A DNA stretch of 64,000 nt from Boesenbergia rotunda (lineage: Eukaryota; Streptophyta; Magnoliopsida; Zingiberales; Zingiberaceae). A program made the translations under genes and the position numbers. Below are positions 9,714 through 21,267 of this stretch, piece by piece. The first letter of the stretch is position 1. Each line of letters begins with the position of its first letter. The notes beneath the pieces were generated by a model, which saw nothing but the letters and a program-made list of their open reading frames with translations, made no database searches and was not told where the DNA came from. Where the stretch lies: assembly GCA_024364735.1 (NCBI GenBank), contig JAGFNQ010002597.1, forward strand, positions 585,525 to 649,524, read 5' to 3'.

Positions 9714-12015
9714 AAATTCAAAAAGCAACAACTTTCATCTTGCAACAACAAGACTCAATGACATCTAAAAATAATTTTGTCCAACCTGTGATTTCACGTT
9801 TTGATGGTCACTATGACCATTGGAGTATGCTAATGGAGAATTTTCTACGGTCAAAAGAATATTGGCAAATCATTGAATTTGAAATTCATGCATCATCAGC
9901 ACATGTAATCTTGACTGATGTCCAAAAAATAGAGTTGGAAGAGAGAAAACTCAAAGACTTGAAGGTAAAAAATTACCTTTTCTATGCATTTGATCGTCCC
10001 ATCCCGGAAACAATTCTTAGCAAAGAAACTTCCAAAGATATTTGAGATTCCATAAAGAAAAAATATGAAGGCTCTGCTAGAGTCAAGCGTGCACAGTTTC
10101 AAGCTTTGAGAAGAGATTTTGAGACTACAAATGATGGATAGGTAATCTATCACCAATTACTGTGCTAGGACTATGGAGATCAGTAACAAAATGCGATTTC
10201 ATGGTGAGAAGATGAGAGATGTCACCATTATGTTATGTGTTCCATTGAAGAATCCAAAGACATAGATGTATTTTCTCTTGATGAATTATAGAGCTCCTTG
10301 TTGGTCCATGAACAGAAATCGAAGTTCAATGTCAAGGAGCAAGCTTTAAAGGCTTCTATCTTTACTCATTTCTCAAACTTTAGAGGAAGGGGTAGATGTA
10401 GAGGTAGAGGTAGAGGAAGGGGAGATCGAGGCAATAGTGATGACAGCAAGAATTTCAAAGTCGATGATGGTTATTTTTGGGGCAAAGACAAAGGACGATA
10501 TCAACATTTTGACAAGTCAAATGTAGAGTGTTTTAGATGTCATAAATTTGGACATTATCGTTCGGAATGTTATACTAAGTTACCTGAAGACAAAGAAAAG
10601 GAAACACAATTGAATTTTGCCGAAAAGCAAGAAGTGGAAACTTTGTTAATGGTTGTTCAAGCTAATCAAGAACCTGAGTATGATGTTTGGTATATGGATA
10701 CGGGTTGCAGCAACCACATGTGTGGAAGTAAGTCTTTTTTTCTTATTTAAATGAAAGTTTTCATTCTACAGTAAATTTTGGTGATTGTTCCACTGTAAAA
10801 GTGATGGGCAAAGGTAATATAGAGATAAGAACCAAGAATGGTTCTGTAGAAATAATTTCTAATGTCCTTTATATTCCTGACTTGAAAAGTAATATGTTAA
10901 GTGCTGTCAATTATAAGAAAAGGGTTATGTAATCACTATTTAAAAGGGTGTTTGTGAGATTTATGATCCCACTAGAGGAGCCATTGCTATTGTGCAAATG
11001 AGCTCAAATAGGTTGTTTCCATTGCAGATTACAAGTGTGCAATCTTGTCTGGTAGCTGAAGTAAGAGACTCTTCTTGGTTGTGACATTTTCGTTATGACC
11101 ACTTGAGTTTTAATGGTTTGAAGATCCTCCAACAAAAACAATATGGTGATTGGTCTTCCTCATATTAGAATTCCTTCTCAAATTTGTAAAGAATGTGTTG
11201 TTGGTAAACAACATCGTTCTCAATTTCCTCAGGAGAAGTCATGGCGACCAAAAGATGTCTTGGAGCTAATTCATTCCGATATATGCGGCCCGATAACACC
11301 ATGTTCTAATAGAGGTAAAAGATACTTAATTATTTTCATTGATGATTATACTCGAAAAACTTGAGTTTATTTTTTACAAGAAAAATCAGAAGCATTGTGT
11401 GCATTTCAAAGCTTCAAGGCTCGTGTAGAAAATGAAACAGTAAATACCATTAAGATCCTCTGAACAAACCGTGGTGAAGAATGTTCAACCAAATTTGAAG
11501 GTTTTTGTGAAATTCATGGCATTCGAAGAGAGCTGACAGCTGTTTATACACCCCAACAAAATGGTGAATCAAAGAGAAATAATAGATCCATCCTCAATAT
11601 GGTGAGAAGCTTGTTGATAAAATGGAAAATTCCAAAAACATTTTGGCCTGAAGTAGTAAATTGAAGTATTCACATCTTGAACAGAAGTCCTATACTCGTT
11701 GTTCAAAATATGACACCAGAGGAAGCTTGGAGTGGAAGGAAACCAACTCTAGATTATTTTAAAATTTTTGGCTGTATCGCTTATGCACATATTCCGGATG
11801 AGAAAAGGAAGAAACTTAATGATAAGGGGGGAAAAGTGTGTCTTTCTCAGTGTTAGTGAAGTATCCAAAGTATATAAACTGTTTAATCCACAAATCAAGA
11901 AGATTGTGATCAACCAAGATGTTGTCTTTGATGAGGAAAATAATTGGGATTGGAATAAGCAGCAACCTACTCAAGTTCTTTTGACAACATTCTGAAAGAG
12001 AGCCAACATCAACAG

Positions 12016-12550
12016 TAGGGATGGAAACAAGCGAGGCTAGGCCAGACTTTTGCTTTAACAGGCTAAGCCTATATAGTAACAAAATGGCCTGAGCCTGGCC
12101 TGTGGCCTATTATAGGCTTTGTTCTTAGCCTAAGTCTGGCCTATTCAATAGCCTGACCTGACTTGCGGCCTGTTTACAAAGCCTATAAGTTAGAACACAT
12201 TATACAGGCCAACTAGCTAAAACATTAAATAAGCCGAAAATAAACCTTAACAAGTCTTGCATCATACATGCCTCAAAACATGCATTGCATCATACAGGCC
12301 TCAAAACAGGTCAGGCCTACAAATATATACATATGTATCTAATCTTAACAGGCCCAGGTCAGCCTGTCAAGCTTGGTAGTCTTTATATTGAGCCTTGACC
12401 TGACTTGATAAGAAAAATAGGTTTTGAAACATGCCTGAATATTATCTTATTTCTAAACAGCCCAGGCCTGGCTAGGCTAAACACAGGCCAGACTATACAC
12501 AGGTCAGGTCACAGGCCCCTGATAGGTTGCCTGACATATTTCCATCCCTA
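12016..12550 (+). mobile_element. Non-autonomous hAT-type MITE, copy 1
   Basis: Terminal inverted repeats TAGGGATGGAAA and TTTCCATCCCTA bound a 535-bp element with no coding sequence. Flanking 8-bp sequences ATCAACAG (12008-12015) and ATCAGCAG (12551-12558) match at 7 of 8 bases, the duplication size of hAT transposons. The body is unusually rich in AGGCCTGGCC-like words. A second copy in the opposite orientation lies at 33388-33939. It cuts the copia RT/integrase region. Confidence 0.85.
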
Positions 12551-13326
12551 ATCAGCAGTCTTTATACTTGAAAATTCGTCAGAAGCTAGTCCAATAGTTG
12601 TTGAAATTTTGCCAATGGCAACAGAAGCTATTGATACAACAGTTCAATCTCTTCGTCGGATTCGAAGAAGACCTGTATGGGTGGAAAACTATGAGGTAAC
12701 AAAAATTGAAGATCCAATAACTTATTTTGCTTTATTTTCAGATTGTGATCCTACAACTTTTGAAAGTGTCGTCAAAGATGCAAAATGGCATAAGGCGGTG
12801 GATGATGAAATTGAAGCCATTGAAAGAAATGATACTTGGGAGTTGACTAATCTTCCGAAAGGGCGCAAAACCATTAGTGAAAAGTGGGTCTTCAAAACAA
12901 AACTAAAAGAAAATGGTGATATTGACAAGTATAAGATGCGCTTAGTAGCTAAGGGATATAAGCAAGAATATGAGATCGATTATACAGAAGTTTTTGCTCC
13001 TATTGTAAGACATGACGCAATCAGATTGGTGATCGTATTGGCGGCATATAATTCGTGCTCTATTTATCAGCTAGATGTCAAATCGACATTCTTGCATAGA
13101 ACCTTGGAGGAACAGGTATTTGTAAAACCCCCTTGGTCATATTAAGATAAAAAAATGTGCATAAAGTGTATGGATTAATAAAAGCTTTTTAAGGATTAAA
13201 ATAAGCTCCACGAGCTTGGTATGGTCGCATTGAGTCATATTTCTTTAAAGAAGGGTTTCACAAATATCCATATGAGCACACACTCTTTATTAAAATTGGA
13301 GATAAGGGGAAACTGCTCATTGTCTG

Positions 13327-14435
13327 TGATGCTGTCGCGAAGCGAGGTGAACGCCCTAACGGTTAGATGGTCCTCCGAAGGGCACGAAAACGCTGAGGCT
13401 GACTGCTAGGCTGGCTCACTCCTCGCCTACAAGACAGAGACCGTTAGAACCCGTCGGGAATAGTCCCCGGCCAGGCACTTCAACGGTTAAGTACTCAGCA
13501 CTCGACGGTGGCAAGTGAATAGAAAGCAATAGAACAGTAAATAATGCACTATTGCGTGTACCTGAGAGATGCGCAGTGAAGAGGCTTATATAGCCGGGGA
13601 AGCTGACAGCTCCTGCCCTGCCTGCCACCTGTTGTCCTATAGCTAGGATAAGGTGATGCATGCCCAGAGGTGGCAGGATAAAATAGTGCATACTGGGTTA
13701 AGGAAAGGAGCATTGTCAACTTAATGGTCGGCGCCATATGGCACCGCTCGACCTGACACCAGTGTATGTGGTCATAGTACGGGGGGGGGGGGGGGGACAG
13801 AGTATGACAGGAAGATTAAGCCATCAGCGGGATATCCGTTGTTAGGGCTAGAGTGACCCCAGTCCTGCGCCGACCCCATACTGCTTCGGGTAGTCTGATG
13901 TTAGGGAGTGGTTGTTCTGCCTGCTAGGGCATGCTAGGGCCGACTGAGGACCCTTGAGAGGAGAATGCCGATTGGGGGCACTGAGCAACGAGGCCGGCTA
14001 AGGGCCTATGATAAAGGTGCCGACTGGGGCACTGAGTGACGAGGCCGACTAAGGGCCTATGATGATATATTGGCTAGAGCTTCCTCGAGCTCGGGCTTAC
14101 CCCAGGAGCGTGGGCCGCCACGCGTTGGTTGGGAGCCAAACCTAGAGGGGTAAGAGATTAAGTTAGGCACTATTTGAATGCAGGAGGTTCCAGGGAGCGT
14201 GGGACGCCACGCGTCCGACTGCGAACCCCCTAGGAGTAACACGGGGGCGTGCCCGCGAGAGAGTTTGGATAATAACCTGGGCCTATCCCTTTGCATTCCC
14301 GATTTCCAAGGGAACTAGGCCGCGTCGCCCGCATGGGCCTTTTATCCCATGGGCTACCAAAGCCCGCGGATCCATCCTCTACTGACGAGGTGCCAGGCTG
14401 CCGGGCCAGGCTACACATAAGCTGGCCCGGAATTA
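13327..14435 (-). repeat. Solo LTR of the Tat family
   Basis: It starts TGATGCTGTCGCG and shares the block around GTTAGAACCCGTCGGGAA and GGCTTATATAGCCGGGG with the LTR at 3469-4592. GTCTG directly flanks both ends (13322-13326 and 14436-14440), so this is a 1109-bp solo LTR left by recombination between the LTRs of a full element. The outer end reads GGAATTA instead of the expected ATCA, probably a mutation. Orientation follows the 3469 copy. Confidence 0.88.
13781..13796. repeat. Run of 16 G
   Basis: Sixteen consecutive G residues inside the solo LTR. Length in the assembly may be unreliable. Confidence 0.9.
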
Positions 14436-15422
14436 GTCTGCTTATACGGAGACGATCTTATATTTACTGGAACTGATGATGTCTTGTTTCAGGAATTCAA
14501 AAAATCTATGATGGTTGAATTTGAAATGTCTGATCTTGGTATGATGCATTACTTTCTTGGCATGGAAGTAGTGCAATCAGCTAATGGAATCTTTATTTCT
14601 TAAATGAAGTATGTGCAAGAAATTTTGGATAGGTTTTAGATAGCACTCCAACTGAGTTTGGCTTGAAAGCTAAACAAAAATCATGAAGGGAAGAAGGTGG
14701 ATAATACAATTTACAAGCAAATTGTTGACAGTTTGATGTATTTAACTGTAACATGGGCAGACATAATGTATCCTGTGAGTTTAATAAGTAGATAAATGGA
14801 AAATCCAATAGAAATACATTTGTTAGCTGCCAAGAGAATCCTTCGCTACTTACAAGGAACTAAAAATTTTGGGCTATTCTACAAGAAGGGTGAAAAGTTA
14901 GAGTCGTTCGGGTTTATTGATAGCGATTATGTAGGAGATCAAGATGATAGAAAGAGCACTTCAGGTTATGTATTTATGTTGGGCACAGGGGTTGTATCAT
15001 GGTCTTCCAAGAAGCAACCAATTGTCTCCTTGTCAACTACAGAAGCTGAATTTATTGTCGCAACAATTTGTGTTTGTCAAGCTATCTGATTGAGAAGAAT
15101 TCTTGAAGAGCTTCAATTCAAACAAATTGAAGCTACTATAGTCTTTTGTGACAACAACTCAGCAATCAAACTCTCTAAGAATCCTGTGCTACACGGCAGA
15201 AACAAACATATCGATGTGAAGTATTATTTTTTAAGAGATCTTAGCAATGATGGAACGATTAAACTAGTTTATTATCAAAGTGAAGATCAAGTTGCAGATA
15301 TACAGACCAAGCCTCTCAAGTTGGCTATATTTGTGAGATTGCGTTGTCTACTTGAAGTTTGTTCACGTGCTGTTGTTGTTTTGCATTAAACTGATTTCTG
15401 CACATTTCAATTTAAGGGAGAA

Positions 15423-15719
15423 TGATAAGATTTAAATGTTTTATCTATTGGAAGTCTTAGCCATTGGTAGTTTTGTCTGAGTCTTAGTTTGTCCGAGTCT
15501 TTAGGTTTAGTGATTTGATTTCGTGCTGTGGGTGATCCTATTATATATGGTTGAAGTGTTTGTTGTAAAAGCCTATTTATAGGTTCTGCTTTCGTTCTAT
15601 TTTAATCATTCAATTGCAAGAACTTTTCTCATCACATCTAAGTCTTTTTTGTTTTTCCTTGCCACCGTAACAATGATTATTTTTTTTAATTTCTTTTGTT
15701 TTCCCTTGTCATAGTAACA
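15423..15719 (+). repeat. Right LTR of the copia element
   Basis: It follows a purine-rich tract (AAGGGAGAA), starts TGATAAGATTTAAATG and ends AGTAACA. It is the same length as the left LTR once the missing left end is allowed for. Confidence 0.9.
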
Positions 15720-15724
15720 AAGAA

Positions 15725-16260
15725 GACATTAATGATCATGCAGTTAGGATGTCTCTTTATTTTGTATGTTTTTCTTTACCTTTTCATGATCTTTGCAAGC
15801 TTTGAGTCCAAGCCGAGATGAACAGTTTGCGACAAAAAAAAATCAAATAAATCTGCATTACAAAATAGGAGAGTTGCGACACAAGATCATTTATCTATAA
15901 ACTATAGATAAGTCTGAAAGTTCTACTTGTAAAATTTAGCAGTCGAAATCTTTATCTCATTAGTTTTTTTTTAATTAAAAAAAAAAAAAGGGACTAACTT
16001 CTGCTTTGTCCCACTTTGTCAGTGTTTCCGTATCTCAGAATTGTTATTCTTCGTCGGTGGCACGTCCAATCGACAATCGGACATTGTCGCAATTTTTGAT
16101 CATCGTCCTAAATCAAATTATGTCTAGGAGACGATGAACTTGTTCGGATTATCGACGATTATGATGAGATTGTAATTATGACGATCCCTAATAAATTCAC
16201 TGTACTCACAGTTTGATTTAAGGTAGAAGCCGCCGACAATGTTCGATTAAAATGACACAA
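15725..16260. other. Intergenic between the copia element and the SmE promoter
   Basis: AT-rich, with a poly-A/T tract near 15960-15990. No gene or transposon end recognised. Confidence 0.5.
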
Positions 16261-16263
16261 AAA

Positions 16264-16590
16264 TGGGCTGCAATTATCGATCGGACGTGCTGTTGGTGAG
16301 ATGTGATAATTGTAAGACACGAAAATATCAAAAAAAATGGCAGAGGATCTGGACTCCTTGCTTCTACCCATAAACAGGCCGATGGCGACCCGAAAGAAAA
16401 TGGGCTGATTAATCTACCCATAAATGGGCCGAGGGCGACCCGAAAGAAAATGGGCTGATTGAAGCCCATACCTTTCCGGCTTGTGAACAGCTCGTTTAGA
16501 ATTTCCTTTTTAATTAAAAAAAAGACCGGCAGTGCATTAAAATATTCTGCTCAAATTGCATCCCGTCGCTTGCAACGCAATCTAGGGTTT
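16264..16590 (+). promoter_or_regulatory. SmE promoter with repeated TGGGCY elements and a telo-box
   Basis: TGGGCT/TGGGCC site II-type motifs occur at about 16264, 16400, 16424 and 16450, and GCCCATA at 16464. Two or three of them lie in a direct duplication of about 50 bp (about 16362-16460, containing GGCGACCCGAAAGAAAATGG twice). A telo-box (TAGGGTTT, 16583-16590) lies about 65 bases before the start codon. Site II plus telo-box is the known promoter signature of growth-linked plant housekeeping genes. Confidence 0.65.
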
Positions 16591-16652
16591 AAGTCGAGGA
16601 TTTGGGAAATTGTAGGCGGAGCGACACAGCGCGGTCCGACTGCGAAGTAGCA

Positions 16653-19436
16653 ATGGCGTCGACGAAGGTCCAGCGGATTATGACGCAACCCATCGTATGG
16701 TTTTCCCTCATCTCTTCTTTCCAACCCTGCACCTCTTTCGTTCTTTACACGTCTTATTAACTGTTTTCTGTGGCGTCTTTCGACCTAACCCTGGATTGGC
16801 GTGGGGTTTCTTGCTGCAGAATCTAATTTTCAGGTTCCTACAAAGTGTAAGTTTGAGTCAGATACATACTTTCTTTGTTTAGTTGATTTCGTTTACTTGT
16901 AACAGTGTGTCTCGGAATTGCTTATGTTGTTGGTACTGTGTTTTGTCTACAGAAAGCTCGCATCCAGATATGGCTCTTTGAGCAGAAGGATTTGAGGATT
17001 GAAGGACGCATTATTGTAAGCAATTTGCTTTTCTTTTTTTACCTTTTTATTCGGGATTCATTTACTTTTGTTATGTTGGTCGAATTATTATTGTTGTTGT
17101 TGTTTCCTGTGGTTAGAAATTCTCTTTTCATCTGTTAAGTACACATATCAAAGTTTAAGACTGATTTTTTTATGGTGCATCATGGTGGGATAGGAACTTA
17201 AATTGAAGTGTAAAATCTTTCTTAATATATGTTAATCATAGTCATTGATCACCAATATGTTGTGTTTGTCTCGCCTATTGGAGGTAGGTCACATGAATTT
17301 TACTCTCTATTGAGCTTTATGTAAGGCTAATCACTAATATTTTCTTTGGTCTTCCTTAAACCCTTGCATCTTTCAGTCAAATAGATGTTTATTGGTCATC
17401 TTGAGCATTCCCATACCATATCATATATTTCTGCTACTTTTAGCATTTAATGGTGCTATATCTAATAGCTCTCAGATACTAATATTTTTTTTCAGGAAAA
17501 AATATCTTTTCTAGTTTTTCTATCTATCCATTTTAACATTCTCAATTGTATTAACTTTCTGTTTGTGTTGCTTCCTAACAATTCAACATTAGTATCTGTC
17601 AAGTGCAATGAGTCATTATCACAATCTTATCATTCTTTCCTTTTAGCCTAAGGGGCACCTTGCAAAATATTTCAGAAGTATGTTGTTTGATTTGAATACC
17701 TTATTTTTACATATATTCATTCTGATGTTGGAGAACCCTGTGCCCATTGATCTGCTAGACAATATATGATCATTTCGTCAGTGACCTCAATGAAAAAAGC
17801 CGTCATAATTTTGATGATGACTAGTGTGGTTAACTTGGGATTTGTGTGGCAATACTGTTTGGAAGATGAGGGTGGCTTTCATTTCCAATTAAGGTGATTG
17901 TGAGTGAATTCTCTTGGAGTAATTCAAACATAGAAATAATTTCTACAGACACTATAATATATACTCACATGATAATAATGTTGTTTCCTTTCGCCAATTT
18001 GCAGACGGGAAAAATCATCTTCTATATATTTTTTGCTCATTTGACAAAAATAAATGACATTTATATCAGAGAAACTAATTCATAAATTAGCATGTTGATG
18101 ATGTTGTCTTTTCTTTTCTTTGAGAAACCTAGTCTTTTGCAATTGAACAACCTATTTGATCGACCTACTCTAATAGCTATCAACCAATAGATTTCATGGA
18201 CATTTTCACATGTCATATTGCCTACTTTAATCTGTTCAATTTTTTGAGCTAATATGTTAGCTATCGTTGTCACCTTTTGTAGCCTGTGGGTTGGCATTCC
18301 CATTAAACTGTGACTGTATGCATCATTGCTTACGTTGGGTGCCATTTGTCACATGCTAGAGCATCCACAATCTAATAATATTCTCCTACCATAACTATCC
18401 ATATTACTAATTCAGCAACTGGAATTTTTCCATGCATCTAGCCTCATTAGTTATGAATCTAAAGACCTAATTGCTACCTGAGGCAATCGAACCACTAATC
18501 ATTGTTAGCCTTGATTAGAGAATCTTGAAGCATATGCTGTAATAGTGTACACAGTTATTTTTTGTAGTTTGTCATATTGGCTGCTTTCGCTTTGTTTATC
18601 ATTAACATCCAATGCTATGTTATTGGTATGTGCTGGACCTTATCTATATGTCATACTTTCCTTGAAAAAGTTATATGCTCTGATCTTAAGAAACCTTCTA
18701 TTATAGCAACAGTTTGTTTATTCATTGAGAGAGTTCCATCTTTTAATACCATTTGGTCTCGTCTAATTTATCTTATCTGACACTATGTTACTTTCAATAT
18801 GTCATGTTTTTTGAGTACTATTTGTGATTGCCATCCTCAATTGTTAATTGTAATCAATGATTAATCTTGCTCTTTCAAAGCAAATATTTGTTTAGCTTGT
18901 TGCTTGTTTCACACAACACACATAGCCAACACATGTACACACATGCGAGCGCGCACACACAATATGCACAATTTTTTATATGCAGATTTAATTTGCAGCA
19001 GGTGCAGTCCAACACATTAAAGAACCTATTCTCTTTATAGGATGGCTCGATGAAAATTACATGATGAAGAACCATTAATCCTAAATTTGTCTATTAGTTA
19101 CAATATGTTTCTTTTTATGGTTACTCAGGGCTTTGATGAATACATGAACCTTGTTCTTGAGGAAGCTGAAGAATTTAATGTCAAGAAGAACACCAGAAAG
19201 TCATTGGGTCAGTCACAGACATCCTCCTCTGACAGTCTGACTATTTTCTCCCATTGTTGTCTTTTCGCTTATAGTATAGATCTATTCTTTTACATAGGGA
19301 GGATTCTGTTGAAAGGAGACAACATTACCTTGATGATGAATACGTAAGTATATAACCATAACTTCTTCAGTTTCTTGAATTTTCTAGTACCATGAAGTTT
19401 AAGTTTTTTCTTCATTTAACTTTCAGGGGTAAATGA
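16653..19436 (+). CDS. SmE: Small nuclear ribonucleoprotein E (SmE), six coding exons
   Basis: Exons 16653-16694, 16820-16846, 16953-17015, 19129-19207, 19298-19343 and 19427-19436 join to 267 nt (88 aa plus stop). All introns have GT-AG ends, and 88 aa is the usual plant SmE length. The protein begins MASTKVQRIMTQPINLIFRF. Exon 3 encodes RIQIWLFEQKDLRIEGRII (Sm1 motif), exon 4 GFDEYMNLVLEEAEE, and exon 5 GRILLKGDNITLMMNT (Sm2 motif). The last intron falls inside the ACG codon so that GK-stop ends the protein; reading through it would stop two residues earlier. SmE is one of seven Sm proteins forming the ring on U1, U2, U4 and U5 snRNAs. The 2.1-kb third intron holds a CA-rich microsatellite near 18910-18965. 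No defects seen. Confidence 0.96.
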
Positions 19437-20448
19437 TTAGTTGGCACCAGATGGGTTGTTTGACCTGATGCAGTTTTACTAGCTGTCCCTGAGGAAACCA
19501 TCGTATGTTCAATACTGTATTGGCATTGAGTCTGTAATTTTACTGATTGTTCAAGATTATGGAAACTATCTTTATAATTCTTAGATGTCCTAACTTGTTC
19601 ACTTGAAATATGTCGAAGCTACATTTACTGTCTTTGCTAATTTTCTTTGTTCTCTAATGTGCAAGATTATGAAAAGTTTCTGAATATTTTGTCTTTGTGC
19701 CCAAACTTGCGCCGCTGCAATATCTTGAAGATTTACAGTGTCTCTGGAGTTTTTGTTTGTTAGAATGTGTACGGTTATAATCCTTTTCTGAAAATTTTTG
19801 TTGTTCTAACTTGTGCGTTAGGTAGGGGTTACAAGAATCTTTTAGGATGTCAGTGCATTACAAGAAAGAATATTCTAGTCCGAGTTGTATCTCGTTTGTC
19901 ATTAGCATTTAGCGACACATTTTTTTCCTTAAATGTATGTTTGGAATTTTCTATCGTATAAAACAGAACAGATCCCTGTTTCTTATACAAATTGTGGATG
20001 AAGCTTGGCTGACAGATGCATTTTGTTGAGGGATTGCCTTTTTCTACAGGCAAAATCTTATTCTTGGTTGTTCATTATGTGCTTCTCTGCAAAACCACTT
20101 GGTTGCGTCTCTTTCCTTGACATCTTTGAGTTACCGAGTCTTCAGTTTTATCGTTAGTGATCAGGATCCAACAATTACTAGTTCCTTTGGGACCCTTTTT
20201 TTAACGTCTGTTATACCCTTATTCAATTCATCTCCGTCTATCATCCCTACTCTGATGGAAATCAGAGGGTGCAAAGTGGTCTAGTGATGCTAATGGTATG
20301 CCCAAGCAACTGATACATGATGGTCCTTATTATAGATGCCTATTATGTGCAGATGATTGTTATAGCACGGTTATATTCTTCCAAGTACTGATGGATTTAA
20401 GGAAGACAAACTATACTATTCCTTTAGATGCTGGTTGCTCTATCACAG
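19437..20448. other. 3' flank of SmE and intergenic DNA
   Basis: It probably contains the SmE 3' untranslated region. AT-rich with no reading frame of convincing composition and no transposon end recognised. Confidence 0.45.
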
Positions 20449-20850
20449 AGGTGAGTAAAAATTTGATTAAACTGAATAATCTGATTGAATAGATGGAATT
20501 TTAAAATTCATTTCGATTTATTCGGAATTCCATTTTTTTCAAAAAAAAAATTGATTAAATCGGTCAATTCAGTTTGGGTTCAGTTTTGAAATTTCTTATT
20601 CAATTAAATCATAGATCAATTTTTTTTTATAAAATTCAAAATTTTAAACCTTATTTTTAGATGAAATCAATTTTAAAAAAATTAAAATTTTAAACACTAA
20701 TTAAAAATCGGTTAAATTGATTTTAATTGAATTAATCGATATTTTATAGATTCGTTTTTTTTTAAATTGATTGATTTGATTAGTTCGAAAAAAAATAGTC
20801 GGATTCAATTAATTCAGTTCAATTTTAACCAAAACCTCAACCTTATCTAC
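20449..20850. repeat. AT-rich repeat-like block, possible MITE
   Basis: A low-complexity block rich in TTGATTAAATTGG/AATTCAGTT words in both orientations. GAGTAAAAATTTGATTAAACTGAA on the left, read as short words, loosely mirrors the right end near 20805-20860. No target duplication could be set, so the identity is open. Confidence 0.3.
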
Positions 20851-21267
20851 TCTAATCCTTGCACTTCTCGGCTACTCCAACATATTCACTAGGGAGAAAA
20901 AGGTGTAATGAATGAAAGTGCTAGATGTCTTTTCTTTTCTGGTATTTTCCTTGGCACAGCATAGTCATGTTTGAACTGAGGGAAAGGTTCCCTAGCTAAT
21001 ACCCATAATAACTAAGCAGAGCCTTCTTTTCATCCCTTACGAATCTCTTATTCTTCCTAAGACTTGGAGCGTTCAGAGTTGACGAGTCTTATAGGATAGA
21101 TGGAAGCCCCTTATACGCATGCAGTCTATAACATTTATCCACTACATGGTAGAGAAATACAAAGAACTAACTTTACGAATCATTATTTGTGTAATCAGGC
21201 TGAGAAAGGATCCAATGTGCTGATCCAGTTACGTCTGAAAAATTGTTATGGGCAATGAGATTCTTTA
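20851..21267. other. Intergenic, no gene seen
   Basis: No coding or transposon feature recognised between the AT-rich block and the Tourist-like MITE. Confidence 0.45.

Larger units (their letters stand above)
9740..15389 (+). pseudogene. Copia gag-pol polyprotein, decayed and split
   Basis: Gag starts at about 9758. A CCHC zinc knuckle (CFRCHKFGHYRSEC) is encoded near 10526-10570. The protease start (WYMDTGCSNHMCG) lies near 10687. Integrase fragments lie at 11143-11364 (HSDICGP, IDDYTRKT) and 11500-11760 (TPQQNGESKRN). The RT N-terminal half is at 12609-13145 (LVAKGYKQEYEIDYTEVFAP) and RNase H at 14796-15389 (KSTSGYVFMLG, SLSTTEAEF). Several in-frame stops (for example 10042, 10748, 15087) and frameshifts break it. 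The Tat solo LTR sits inside the codons for the RT catalytic YVDD box, whose second half reads LYGDDLIFTG after 14440. Confidence 0.9.
9403..15719 (+). mobile_element. Ty1/copia retrotransposon, complete ends, decayed, with nested insertions
   Basis: Two 297-bp LTRs (9403-9699 and 15423-15719) flank an internal region with a primer-binding site at 9701, gag, protease, integrase, RT and RNase H in copia order. The 5-bp sequence AAGAA occurs directly outside both ends (9398-9402 and 15720-15724), which fits a target-site duplication. The left LTR lacks the first seven bases (TGATAAG) that the right LTR has after its purine-rich tract. Two later insertions interrupt the element: a hAT-type MITE (12016-12550) and a Tat solo LTR (13327-14435). 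Many stops and frameshifts make it inactive. Confidence 0.93.
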
